From Scatavimonas merdipullorum (GTDB lineage: Bacteria; Bacillota; Clostridia; Oscillospirales; Acutalibacteraceae), in NCBI GenBank assembly GCA_018712865.1, contig DVGH01000025.1, positions 1 through 30,153 of the forward strand: a DNA stretch of 30,153 nt. The letters are read 5' to 3'. The notes below the pieces were generated by a model. It was not told where the DNA came from and searched no databases. It saw only the letters and a list, made by a program, of their open reading frames with translations. Each line of letters begins with the position of its first letter. Positions within the stretch are counted from its first letter, which is position 1. The translations under genes were made by a program, and so were the position numbers. Of the stretch, positions 20,975-29,486 are shown one piece after another.

Positions 20975-22516
20975 ATGAAAGTTTTGTCTGCACAGCAGAT
21001 GCGTGAGCTTGAACAGCGTGCGGTAAACGAGGGAGCGACCTATTATTTTCTTATGAAAACGGCAGGCCAGGCGGCCGCCCAGGTTTTGCTTGACCGGATG
21101 GGTGCAAAGCAGGGATGTCAGGTGGCAGTCGTATGTGGAAAAGGGAACAACGGCGGCGACGGCTGTGTTGCGGCTGGATATTTAAAACAGAAGGGTATTC
21201 AGGCGGTCATTTTATTGATAGACGGGGAACCGCGCACACCGGATGCCGTTGCGGCATTAAAAGCGGCCTCTGCCTGCGGTGTGCCTGTTTGGCGCTATTG
21301 GGAAAGCAAAGAAAAGGTATTTGAAAAGCTTGACGGAGCAGATTTTATTATAGACGCGCTTTACGGCATTGGCTTTCAGGGCGCCCTTTCGGAGCCAATG
21401 TACGAGCTTGTACAGCGTGTGAATTCTAAAGGCGGCAGAGTCCTTTCCATTGACCTGCCCAGCGGTGTGCAGTGCGACACGGGCCGTGTTATAAACGGCG
21501 CATTCCAGGCAACTGTAACGGTTTCGTTTACCACGCTCAAAGCGGCGCATGTGTTGTATCCCTCTATGGATTACTGTGGGGAAACGGTTGTAGCATCGGT
21601 TGGAATTGATCAAGCGCTGGTAGAAAAAAGCCCCTATCTGTACCAGACCGTAACGGAGCAATATGCAAATACGGCACTCCCTGTACGAAAAATTTCTGAC
21701 AACAAAGGCAGCTGCGGGACGCTTTTTTCGGTTTGTGGAAGCTACGGTATGGCCGGGGCGGCGGTTATGAGTACAAACGCGGCCTTACGGTGCGGCGTGG
21801 GGCTTGTGCGCCTTGCCCTGCCGCGCTGCATTTATCCCATTGTTGCATCACAGCTGGTACAGCCGGTATATATTCCGGTGGAGGACAGCGACGGCGGGAT
21901 ATCCGGCAGCGCTATTCCCTATTTGTTGGAACAGGCGCAGCGCGCGAGTGCTGTTTTGCTTGGATGCGGACTGGGCCTTTCTGAAGCCTCTCAAAAACTG
22001 GTGCACGAATTTATACGCGCTGTGCGGGTTCCGCTGATTTTAGATGCCGATGGCATAAATGCGCTGTGCGGACATATAGATATATTAAAAGAAGCAAAAG
22101 CGCCGGTTATTTTGACACCACATCCCGGGGAATGTGCAAGGCTGTTTGATGTAACAGCAGAGCAGGTACAAACCGCCCGCTTTGATTATGCGCAGCGTCT
22201 GGCACAGGACTACGGCGTAATAGCGGTGCTGAAAGGAGCGAAAACCCTGATTACAGGCGCAGACGGAGAAACCCTTGTCAACCCTACCGGGAACGCCGGT
22301 ATGGCCAAGGCTGGAAGCGGAGATGTGCTTGCAGGCATGATTGCTTCGCTTGCGGCACAGGGCGTACAGCCGTTTCGGGCGGCGGCGGCGGGCGTATATC
22401 TGCATGGCCTTGCCGGTGATTGCTGCGCCGAAAAGTATGGAAAGCTGTCTATGCTGCCCACAGATATGGTTGAAATTTTACCGTACGTTATAAAAAATGC
22501 ATTTGCAGGTAAATAA
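20975..22516 (+). CDS. nnrD/nnrE: Bifunctional NAD(P)H-hydrate epimerase / ADP-dependent dehydratase
   Basis: This 513-aa metabolite-repair enzyme restores damaged NADHX/NADPHX. The N-terminal YjeF_N epimerase domain (about 1-215) has VVCGKGNNGGDGCVAAGYL and IDALYGIGFQG. The C-terminal ribokinase-like dehydratase (about 225-510) has LGCGLGLSE, LDADGINAL, TPHPGECARLF and GNAGMAKAGSGDVLAGMI. Both halves look complete. ATG 20975 follows AGAAAGGGG. Next come a lipoprotein and a MazF-type gene; in Bacillus the related neighbourhood also has alr and an antitoxin, which are missing here. Confidence 0.96.
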   Translation: MKVLSAQQMRELEQRAVNEGATYYFLMKTAGQAAAQVLLDRMGAKQGCQVAVVCGKGNNGGDGCVAAGYLKQKGIQAVILLIDGEPRTPDAVAALKAASACGVPVWRYWESKEKVFEKLDGADFIIDALYGIGFQGALSEPMYELVQRVNSKGGRVLSIDLPSGVQCDTGRVINGAFQATVTVSFTTLKAAHVLYPSMDYCGETVVASVGIDQALVEKSPYLYQTVTEQYANTALPVRKISDNKGSCGTLFSVCGSYGMAGAAVMSTNAALRCGVGLVRLALPRCIYPIVASQLVQPVYIPVEDSDGGISGSAIPYLLEQAQRASAVLLGCGLGLSEASQKLVHEFIRAVRVPLILDADGINALCGHIDILKEAKAPVILTPHPGECARLFDVTAEQVQTARFDYAQRLAQDYGVIAVLKGAKTLITGADGETLVNPTGNAGMAKAGSGDVLAGMIASLAAQGVQPFRAAAAGVYLHGLAGDCCAEKYGKLSMLPTDMVEILPYVIKNAFAGK

Positions 22517-22571
22517 CGACGTTTAAAATACAGTTTGTATATATTTTACATGATTATACAGGTGGTATGTT

Positions 22572-23096
22572 ATGCGCCGTTTTATTCCCGTCGCTGTTGC
22601 CATCATTTCGGTTATGGCGTTTTTTGCAGCGTGTACCTTTTTTCAAGATGAACCGATGGATCCCATCACAGATTTTGCTGCAACAGCAAAGGTAACGGAA
22701 AACGAAAATGTTTTTTCCTGCGAAGTCAGCAATACAAAGGAAGGGGTCGCAAGTGTAATGCTGACAGCTCCCGAAACGCTGCAGGGGCTGTGTTTTAAGT
22801 GGCTGGGAGGAGATGCCTGCAGTATAGAATATAAAGATCTGTTTTGTCAGTCCAATACAGAATATTTGCCGGCTACCTCTTTTGCAAGCGCTCTGATCCA
22901 TGTGCTCTCTGCTTGTTCGCTGCCGGAGCAGTTGTCGATTAAACAGCGCGAGAAAGCGTACACATGCTTTTTGGGCACATGCGAAAGCGGGGATTTTATC
23001 ATTACCTGCGACAATCAAACCGGATTTATACAAAAAGTAGAAATTAATGAATTATCACTTATAGTAGAATTGCAAGATCAAAAAGCATTTACTTAA
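22572..23096 (+). CDS. Lipoprotein of unknown function
   Basis: This 174-aa predicted lipoprotein has a signal helix ending in a lipobox F-F-A-A-C21, so Cys21 would carry the lipid. The remaining ~150 residues contain VFSCEVSNTKEGVASVMLTAPETLQGL and FIITCDNQTGFIQKVE, alternating-strand sequence that could form a LolA/YdcC-like half-barrel. The position, between the hydrate repair gene and a mazF gene, matches the acpS-ydcC-alr-ndoA order of Bacillus, which supports a YdcC-like call. No charge or ligand motif shows a specific role. Confidence 0.75.
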   Translation: MRRFIPVAVAIISVMAFFAACTFFQDEPMDPITDFAATAKVTENENVFSCEVSNTKEGVASVMLTAPETLQGLCFKWLGGDACSIEYKDLFCQSNTEYLPATSFASALIHVLSACSLPEQLSIKQREKAYTCFLGTCESGDFIITCDNQTGFIQKVEINELSLIVELQDQKAFT

Positions 23097-23134
23097 AAAG
23101 CCGCTGCTTTGGGATAAAAAGCAGCGGCTTTTTT
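23095..23134 (+). terminator. Terminator after the lipoprotein gene
   Basis: Perfect 16-bp arms (23095-23110 and 23118-23133, core AGCCGCTGCTTT) have a 7-nt loop and end in a T-run; the stem begins at the stop codon. It separates the lipoprotein from the MazF-type gene. Confidence 0.92.
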
Positions 23135-23345
23135 GCACGATTTATACAGTATCAAAAATGGATTGGCCTTAATAATATGTATTGAGTAATGGTATAAACC
23201 CAAATTTTTCTGGCAAAAATAAAAACACAGGATCATTGCTCAACTTTAAAAATCGATCCGCGGGGTCTCTGGTAAGTATTGCATTACCCTAAGATCCAAA
23301 TGACGTTTATCTACGAATTTTACTTGAGAAAGGAACGGTAAAAAC

Positions 23346-23717
23346 ATGAACATTAAACGCGGTGATATTTTTTATGCCGATTTAAGTCCCGTTGTAGGAT
23401 CGGAACAGGGCGGCGTCCGGCCTGTGCTTATTGTACAAAACGACGTCGGCAACCGGTTTAGCCCTACGGTAATTGCCGCGGCGATTACCAGTCAGCAGGA
23501 AAAGGCAAAGCTGCCCACGCACATTCAACTTGGAACGGTCAACAGTGGGCTTTTAAAGGACTCTGTCGTACTCTTAGAACAGATCAGGACAATTGACAAA
23601 CGCCGCCTGAAGGAAAAAATGGGCTGCCTGGACGGGCATTCTATGGACATGGTTGACAAAGCAATCTCTATAAGCTTCGGCCTTGCGTCAAGCCATGCAA
23701 TGCGGGAGGCTACATAG
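23346..23717 (+). CDS. MazF/EndoA-type mRNA endoribonuclease
   Basis: This 123-aa PemK/MazF-fold RNase is of the type that cuts mRNA at short sequences. RGDIFYADLSPVVGSEQGG at the N-terminus, RPVLIVQND, TVIAAAITSQQ, LLEQIRTIDKRRL and the C-terminal helix region match Bacillus NdoA (EndoA) closely. The ATG at 23346 follows GAAAGGA. Such toxins are normally preceded by an antitoxin (NdoAI); the 210 bp upstream hold no open frame of that size, only a terminator and AT-rich sequence. The antitoxin is either encoded elsewhere or lost. Confidence 0.93.
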   Translation: MNIKRGDIFYADLSPVVGSEQGGVRPVLIVQNDVGNRFSPTVIAAAITSQQEKAKLPTHIQLGTVNSGLLKDSVVLLEQIRTIDKRRLKEKMGCLDGHSMDMVDKAISISFGLASSHAMREAT

Positions 23718-23747
23718 GCATCCCGCAACGGATTATAAAGAAAGAAT

Positions 23748-23785
23748 AAAAGCTTCTTCGCATTGTGCCGAAGAAGCTTTTTTAT
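23748..23785. terminator. Bidirectional terminator between mazF-type and LysM genes
   Basis: Perfect arms AAAAGCTTCTTCG (23748-23760) and CGAAGAAGCTTTT (23769-23781) have an 8-nt loop, with T-runs on both strands. It serves the convergent genes on either side. Confidence 0.9.
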
Positions 23786-23821
23786 ATAGGATATGAAGGA
23801 GGATTGTTTGTAATATAAAAG

Positions 23822-24136
23822 TTACTGGGCGCGCAGACGGAGCAAGCGGCCCGGATAAATTACGTCTGGGTTGTCAAAATTGTTCAGCTGCAATATTTCC
23901 GGTACGGTAATTCCATATCTTTGCCCAATGCTCCACAGCGTGTCCCCTGGGCGGACCACATACCACATCGGCGCCTGGCCCGCAGTTGTGGGAATACGCA
24001 ATTGCTGCCCTGGAAAAATCTTATCGGGAAAAGCAAGGCCGTTATACCTTGCTATGTCGTTTACAGTTGTTCCGAAGTACTGCGCAATGCCCCAAAGGGT
24101 ATCGCCCGGTTCTACGGTATAATAAATTGTTGTCAA
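23822..24136 (-). CDS. Double LysM-domain protein
   Basis: This 104-aa protein consists of two LysM repeats: YYTVEPGDTLWGIAQYFG (about 5-22, domain to 48) and YVVRPGDTLWSIGQRYG (about 59-75, domain to 102), joined by a short Thr/Ala/Gly/Gln linker. LysM binds N-acetylglucosamine chains in peptidoglycan. There is no signal peptide, which fits a spore-coat or cortex-associated protein made in the mother cell (SafA-like N-termini are similar), but that is inference. The start is TTG at 24136, with GGAGAG about ten bases upstream; no ATG exists at the head of the frame. Confidence 0.88.
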   Translation of the reverse strand: MTTIYYTVEPGDTLWGIAQYFGTTVNDIARYNGLAFPDKIFPGQQLRIPTTAGQAPMWYVVRPGDTLWSIGQRYGITVPEILQLNNFDNPDVIYPGRLLRLRAQ

Positions 24137-24375
24137 AATGTTTGCTCTCCTTTCCTTTTCAGGCGCAGAAAAACGGTTGCAGTGTTTCTTTCTGCACCTT
24201 AGAACCTACTATAATATATACTGCAACGGGCAATAATGTGATTGTTGCAATTTGCATTTGCGGTGTATTTTTTGTATACGGCTTGTTTCTGTGATGCATG
24301 CCCTTTTTCGGCAAAGGGAGGAATAAAACCATTCTGTGCAGAAGATAATAACAAAAAGTACTGGAGGTAACATGT

Positions 24376-25638
24376 ATGGAGCATAAAATTGTACAGATTA
24401 AGGGCCGTGAAATTATAGATTCGCGCGGGAACCCTACGGTGGAGGCAGAAATTACGCTGGATTGTGGAACAACAGCCAAAGCCAGCGTCCCAAGCGGCGC
24501 ATCAACAGGCGAATATGAAGCGCATGAGCTGCGCGAAACAGGGCAGCCGCGCTATCTTGGAAAAGGTGTAATGAATGCGGTACTGAACATCAATCAGAAA
24601 ATTGCGCCACAGTTGGTGGGTATGAATCCGCTGTTACAGATGGATATTGACAGCGCCATGATCGAGCTTGACGGAACGAAAAACAAATCCAAGCTGGGCG
24701 CCAACGCGATTCTTGCGGTATCTTTGGCTGCGGCAAAGGTATCGGCAAAAGCGGTGGGTATACCGCTTTATGCGTATTTGGGTGGCAGCTATGCGCATAC
24801 ACTGCCCGTCCCGATGATGAATATTTTAAATGGTGGTGCGCATGCCGGTAATAATGTGGACATTCAGGAATTTATGATCATGCCCACAGGGGCAAAAAGC
24901 TTTTCCAAAGGGCTGCAGCAGTGCTGCGAAATTTATCATACGCTGGGCAGCCTTCTGAAGGAAATGGGTAAAAGCACCGGTGTTGGCGACGAAGGCGGCT
25001 TTGCGCCGGATTTGCGTACAGATGAAGAAGCCATTGAGCTGATTGTCAAAGCCATTGAAAAGGCAGGCTACAGAACCGACGAAGTCAAAATTGCGCTGGA
25101 CGCTGCAGGAAGCGAGTGGTATGAAGACGGACGGTACAGACTTCCCAAAAGAGGCACACAGATGGACGCAGGCAATTTGATCGATTACTGGGAAAAGCTA
25201 GTCAACACATACCCTATTGTTTCGATTGAAGACGGCTTGAGCGAACACGATTGGCAGGGATGGGCCGATTTGACCGCGCGCCTTGGCAAAAAGGTGCAGC
25301 TTGTCGGAGATGATCTGTTTGTAACCAACACAGAGCGCCTTAAGCAGGGGATTACCATGCAGGCGGGCAATTCTATTTTAATTAAAATCAACCAGATTGG
25401 AACGCTTACAGAAACGCTCAGCGCAATTGAACTGGCAAAACGCGCATCTTTTACCACAGTGATTTCCCACCGCAGCGGCGAAACGGAAGACACCACCATT
25501 GCAGATCTTGCCGTTGCCGTAAACGCAGGGCAGATTAAAACCGGCGCGCCATGCCGCACAGACAGAACGGCAAAATACAATCGGCTGTTGCGCATTGAAG
25601 AGCAGCTTGCAAAACAAGCCCAGTATGGGCTTCAATAA
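24376..25638 (+). CDS. eno: Enolase
   Basis: This 420-aa glycolytic enzyme interconverts 2-phosphoglycerate and phosphoenolpyruvate. Motifs in order: GREIIDSRGNPTVEAE, SVPSGASTGEYEAHELR, LGANAILAVSLAAAKV, MMNILNGGAHAGNNVDIQEF, GVGDEGGFAPDL (catalytic Glu region), SIEDGLSEHDW, LVGDDLFVTN, ILIKINQIGTLTET (catalytic Lys) and SHRSGETEDTTIADLAVA. ATG 24376 follows CTGGAGG. It is a single gene ending directly in a long palindrome. Confidence 0.97.
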   Translation: MEHKIVQIKGREIIDSRGNPTVEAEITLDCGTTAKASVPSGASTGEYEAHELRETGQPRYLGKGVMNAVLNINQKIAPQLVGMNPLLQMDIDSAMIELDGTKNKSKLGANAILAVSLAAAKVSAKAVGIPLYAYLGGSYAHTLPVPMMNILNGGAHAGNNVDIQEFMIMPTGAKSFSKGLQQCCEIYHTLGSLLKEMGKSTGVGDEGGFAPDLRTDEEAIELIVKAIEKAGYRTDEVKIALDAAGSEWYEDGRYRLPKRGTQMDAGNLIDYWEKLVNTYPIVSIEDGLSEHDWQGWADLTARLGKKVQLVGDDLFVTNTERLKQGITMQAGNSILIKINQIGTLTETLSAIELAKRASFTTVISHRSGETEDTTIADLAVAVNAGQIKTGAPCRTDRTAKYNRLLRIEEQLAKQAQYGLQ

Positions 25639-25677
25639 TAAATATCCCCCGAGGCCGGGGGATATTTATTATTGAAG
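25630..25677. terminator. 21-bp perfect palindrome at the end of eno
   Basis: Arms 25630-25650 and 25657-25677 are perfectly complementary over 21 bp with a 6-nt loop GAGGCC. The left arm contains the eno stop codon. The inner core ATATCCCCC/GGGGGATAT is shared with the palindrome at 15421. Only GCATTTT follows, so it is an atypical terminator that may also protect the mRNA 3' end. Confidence 0.7.
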
Positions 25678-25828
25678 GCATTTTAACAAAGGCCAATTGT
25701 TAGAAACCTGCCTGTTATATACATAAAAACAATTTTACTTGCGGCATTGCCTTTTAAATAAAACGGCAATTTTTGTATTGCATGCATTTTTTTCCAGATT
25801 CTGAAAAGGCTAAATAAGAGGTGAAACC

Positions 25829-27274
25829 ATGGAATCCATTTGGAGCAAGCATACAAAAATCCCCCCTCGTCCTCCGCTGACAAAAAGTATTCGCACACAG
25901 GCCGCTGTAATCGGCGGCGGTCTTACCGGGGTTTTACTCGCCTATTATTTGGAAAAGCATGGCGTAGAAACCGTTATTTTAGAAGCCGACCGGATCGGAC
26001 AGGGACAAACCAAAAACACAACTGCAAAAATCACAATACAGCACGGCCTGTTTTATACACGGCTTGCTGAGCAGCTTGGAATACAACGGGCCAAGCAGTA
26101 CGCAGACGCGGGCCAACAGGCCCTTGCCGCTTATCGCACAATCATTAAAGAAAAACAGATTGAATGCCGTTTTCGGAACGCTCCAGCATATCTTTATACG
26201 CTAAAAAACGCGCAGGCACTGGAAAAGGAAACAATCTATGCGCAGAAGCTGGGGATTGACGCTGTGTTTACCGATCAGACAGAACTGCCCTTTGCCGTTG
26301 CAGGCGCCGTAAAATTTGAAAAGCAGGCGCAATTTGACCCGCTTGCATTTTTAAACGCCGTTGCACAACCGCTTTGTATTTTTGAAAAGACAAAGGTAAC
26401 AGAAGTTTCCGACAACCATATCCGGACAGAAAACGCAACGGTAAAGGCGGACCATATTATTTTTGCCTGCCATTATCCCTTTATCAATATGCCGGGCTAT
26501 TATTTTATGCGTATGCACCAGGAAAGGAGCTATGTGCTGGCGCTGCAAAACGCCCCTTCCCTGCAGGGCATGTATTTAGGCATTGACAGCGATGATGCCT
26601 GGTCGCTGCGCAGCGCGGGAGATCTGCTTTTATTGGGAGGGGGGAAACACCGCACCGGGGAAAACAAAAGCGGCGGGCAATACCAGGCACTGCTTAAAAA
26701 GGCTGCCGCGCTTTTCCCGGGAAGCACACCGTATCTGCGGTGGTCTGCACAGGACTGCATGACGCTGGACGGGCTGCCTTATATTGGCCGCTTTTCCTCT
26801 TCCCGACCCAATTGGTACGTAGCTACAGGTTACCAAAAGTGGGGCATGACAAACGCCATGGTAGCGGCTATCCTTTTATGCGGCCTGATTACACAGCAGC
26901 CGCTCCCTTGCACGGCACTTTTTTCCCCGCGGCGCTTTACGCCGCGCGCGTCTGCAAAAAGTTTTTTAAACGAAGGCGCGCATGCAATAAAAGGCCTTTC
27001 CCGCCAATTGTTTACAACGCCGCGCACAAAATCCCGGGAAATTTTGCCCGGACACGGCGGTATTGCACAATATCAAGGAAAAAAAAGGGGTGTATACAGG
27101 ACAAGCGACGGAAAAACGGTATCGGTTTCCACGCGTTGTCCCCATTTGGGGTGCCAGCTGGAATGGAACCCCGAAGAAAAAAGCTGGGATTGCCCGTGCC
27201 ACGGTTCCCGGTTTGATCATACGGGCCACCTGCAGGACGGCCCCGCACAGGAGGATCTTTCAAATGAAGAGTAA
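25829..27274 (+). CDS. FAD-dependent oxidoreductase with C-terminal Rieske [2Fe-2S] domain
   Basis: This 481-aa protein has a DadA/DAO-type FAD domain (about 20-375): the Rossmann motif AAVIGGGLTGVLLAYYLEKHG, an ILEAD ribose-binding acid, and the second FAD contact LDGLPYIGRFSSSRPNWYVATGY split over about 310-332. The Rieske domain occupies about 410-481, with cluster ligands in RCPHLGCQLEWN and DCPCHGSRFDHTGHLQDGPA. Its substrate is unknown; electron transfer between flavin and the iron-sulfur cluster is implied by the fusion. ATG 25829 follows AGAGGTGA. The 3' end overlaps the next gene by 11 bp, with that gene's AGGAGG inside this coding region. Confidence 0.93.
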   Translation: MESIWSKHTKIPPRPPLTKSIRTQAAVIGGGLTGVLLAYYLEKHGVETVILEADRIGQGQTKNTTAKITIQHGLFYTRLAEQLGIQRAKQYADAGQQALAAYRTIIKEKQIECRFRNAPAYLYTLKNAQALEKETIYAQKLGIDAVFTDQTELPFAVAGAVKFEKQAQFDPLAFLNAVAQPLCIFEKTKVTEVSDNHIRTENATVKADHIIFACHYPFINMPGYYFMRMHQERSYVLALQNAPSLQGMYLGIDSDDAWSLRSAGDLLLLGGGKHRTGENKSGGQYQALLKKAAALFPGSTPYLRWSAQDCMTLDGLPYIGRFSSSRPNWYVATGYQKWGMTNAMVAAILLCGLITQQPLPCTALFSPRRFTPRASAKSFLNEGAHAIKGLSRQLFTTPRTKSREILPGHGGIAQYQGKKRGVYRTSDGKTVSVSTRCPHLGCQLEWNPEEKSWDCPCHGSRFDHTGHLQDGPAQEDLSNEE

Positions 27275-28145
27275 AAAACGTTTGACAAAAACATGTCACT
27301 TTGAGGGACGGTATTTTAAGCAGCAGGGACCAGACGGCGCCGTTGCCTTTATTCCGGCACTGCATACGGACAAAAACGGAAAGCAAAGTGCGACCCTGCA
27401 AATTCTTACAGATACAGGCTCCTACCTTACAACATTTCCGCCAGAGGCATACAGCGCTTGCAGCGGCAACGGTGCGATTCGTCTTGAAAACTGTATATTT
27501 TCACAGCGCGGATGCAAATTGGACTTAAACGCAGACGGTATTACTGTCAAAGGTGTTTTACGTTATGGCAGAAGCACGCCGCCAGACTATGATATTATGG
27601 GTATGTTTTGCCTTGTGCCGGCGCTGCAATGCCGGCACAGCATAGTCAGCCTGTACCACCGGGTAAACGGAAGCGTTACAATTAACGGGAAAGAATATGT
27701 ATTTCACAACGGTGCAGGTTATATAGAGGGCGACTGCGGCAGGTCCTTTCCGCGCCGGTATATATGGACGCAATGCAATCAAAACGAGGACTGTATCACT
27801 CTGGCTGTTGCAGACGTACCAATTGGCCCAACTGTTTTTACCGGTTGTATTGCCATTGTATTGACAGGCGGCAAACAATACCGCCTTGCCACCTATTGCG
27901 GTGCAAAGGTGTTGCATGCAAGCAGTCATTCTGTGTTAATCCGGCAGGGCTCCCTTCTTTTGGAAGCCCGGCTTCTGCAGCAAAACGCCCAGCCGCTTTA
28001 TGCACCACAAAGCGGCTGCATGAACCGTATCATACATGAAAGCCTTTCCAGCACGGTACAATACAGCCTGCTAAAGAACGGAAAGCCCCTGCTGTGTTTT
28101 ACAAGCAGGTCTGCAAGCTTTGAAGATGCATGGAAGACGGTTTGA
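27264..28145 (+). CDS. Tocopherol cyclase-like protein
   Basis: This 293-aa protein resembles the tocopherol-cyclase-like family found in anaerobic Firmicutes: FEGRYFKQQGPDGAVAFIPAL, YGRSTPPDYDIMGMF, CRHSIVSLYHRVNGSVTING, GYIEGDCGRSFPRRYIWTQCN and KQYRLATYCGAKVL. Plant and cyanobacterial relatives close the chromanol ring of vitamin E; an anaerobe makes no tocopherol, so the true substrate is unknown and probably another lipid. The ATG at 27264 has a perfect AGGAGG and overlaps the upstream oxidoreductase by 11 bp. A longer open frame from 27063 lies within that gene and is rejected. Confidence 0.85.
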   Translation: MKSKKRLTKTCHFEGRYFKQQGPDGAVAFIPALHTDKNGKQSATLQILTDTGSYLTTFPPEAYSACSGNGAIRLENCIFSQRGCKLDLNADGITVKGVLRYGRSTPPDYDIMGMFCLVPALQCRHSIVSLYHRVNGSVTINGKEYVFHNGAGYIEGDCGRSFPRRYIWTQCNQNEDCITLAVADVPIGPTVFTGCIAIVLTGGKQYRLATYCGAKVLHASSHSVLIRQGSLLLEARLLQQNAQPLYAPQSGCMNRIIHESLSSTVQYSLLKNGKPLLCFTSRSASFEDAWKTV

Positions 28146-28241
28146 TCGCCTGTGGAAAAAATTTGCAGGCCATTTTTATGCTTTTTTTATTTTATTCGGT
28201 TTTAAAAATTTACCTTTTAATATTTTTTCTGTTTTCCGAAG

Positions 28242-28282
28242 AAAACCTGGCGGCCATTGTACAATGGCCGCCAGGTTTTTTG
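28242..28282 (+). terminator. Terminator of the oxidoreductase-cyclase operon
   Basis: A 19-bp perfect palindrome (28242-28260 with 28261-28279, core ACCTGGCGGCCATTGT) ends in TTTTTT. The loop would form from the central bases TGTACA. It also faces the end of the C39-like gene on the other strand. Confidence 0.9.
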
Positions 28283-28375
28283 TAATGCCTTTATTTTATC
28301 AAGGCAACACACATACAGTTCCTATTTTTGAGCTTGATGTTTCAAACGGTATTCTTCCCGGACAAGCTTTGCCGT

Positions 28376-29218
28376 TTACTGCAAAATTACACATTGATTG
28401 GAACGGGAAGCAAACACCTCTTCAAACTGCTCTTTGTCATACACCATCAGTCCGGAAAGCGGGTCGGCAATCGTGACCGTATCCTCTGTGTAGCCAATCA
28501 GGACTGCCCCGTGATCGTTTGTGCTCCAGTACACATATACGCCGCTTTCTGTATACCACATTCCTGCGGGATCGTATCTGTCCTGCATATCAATGGTGAC
28601 CCATACAAGAACCGGTATATCCTCTTTGACAAACTGGTACAATTCTTCCGGCGACGCGCCTGTCATATCCACAGCCTGCATAGAACTGCCACAATCGCTA
28701 AAATACGCATTTGCAGCCGTTACAATTGCCCCTGTTCCGCAGACATATCCCCATGCTGTTGTAGGATCGCCAATGAAATATGCATTCAGATCGTTCCCAT
28801 ACAATGTGCCGTCGTCCCCGTAATAAAGGTTGATGGATTCCGTTGGCAGATAGGACGTGGCCATTGTGACTTTGTCCACGTCAAAGCCATAAGCATGCAG
28901 CATCATGGTCAAAGCCGTAATTTCACAGCCTGTAGGCAGCTCCGGCATTTGCAGTAACACAGGAAAATCTTCAATTACATATTCATCCGGAGCCGTAGCC
29001 TGATCTGTATAATCTGTTACATCTTCGGTCGTAATTTCAGATTCCTCATTTTCTGGGTCGATTTTTGAATCCGCACTGTCCATTGAACCTGCCGCAGAAT
29101 CTTCTGCGTCAGACGATCGTGTAGAATTTCCTGTGCTACAGGCCATTAAAGCAACACATAGTACACAAAGAAGAAGCAGCAAAAAGCATCTGCCTATTTT
29201 TTTGAATCCCTTATTCAT
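28376..29218 (-). CDS. C39-family-like cysteine peptidase lipoprotein
   Basis: This 280-aa protein has a signal helix (about 8-26) ending in the lipobox A-L-M-A-C27, then an acidic Ser/Asp/Glu-rich spacer (about 30-85). The papain-like domain (about 95-280) has the catalytic Cys in LPTGCEITALTMML, a His in WSTNDHGAVLIGYT and an Asp in VTIADPLSGLM, the arrangement of Peptidase_C39_2 proteins. Substrate is unknown; the membrane anchor places it at the cell surface. ATG 29218 has GGAGG nine bases upstream; the open frame reaches a TTG at 29227. It is transcribed in the same direction as galU. Confidence 0.85.
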   Translation of the reverse strand: MNKGFKKIGRCFLLLLLCVLCVALMACSTGNSTRSSDAEDSAAGSMDSADSKIDPENEESEITTEDVTDYTDQATAPDEYVIEDFPVLLQMPELPTGCEITALTMMLHAYGFDVDKVTMATSYLPTESINLYYGDDGTLYGNDLNAYFIGDPTTAWGYVCGTGAIVTAANAYFSDCGSSMQAVDMTGASPEELYQFVKEDIPVLVWVTIDMQDRYDPAGMWYTESGVYVYWSTNDHGAVLIGYTEDTVTIADPLSGLMVYDKEQFEEVFASRSNQCVILQ

Positions 29219-29486
29219 GAACACCAACCTCCGGTATATGCTTCCATCACCAAAGCGAATTCCACCCGGTGGACTTTATTCCTGCGGTTTTATTGTGGAT
29301 TTCGCCCACGCAAGCAGAGCTCTTTGTCTAAAAGGGCGTATCCCACGCTTATAAAAGCTGCAACCAGCTCTTTGGAAGATTGCTCCATTGCGCGTCTGAC
29401 AGCCGGCCGTATGCCGGTTTGCGAAATACCTTTGGCAGGTATCCTTTTGGGACGTATTGCTCTCTCTTTTTCTGCATGTTTTACAG
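29219..29486. other. 268-bp gap between galU and the C39-like gene
   Basis: On the minus strand one frame stays open from inside galU to about 29290, giving basic sequence such as KRIPAKGISQTGIRPAV and SKELVAAFISVGYALLDKE. It has no start codon near a ribosome site except an internal ATG leaving 32 codons. It may be a remnant or an unrecognised short protein. I see no terminator after galU. Confidence 0.3.

Noticed and set aside
27063..27263. Upstream extension of the tocopherol-cyclase-like frame
   Set aside because: It lies inside the Rieske coding region in another frame; ATG 27264 has a perfect AGGAGG.
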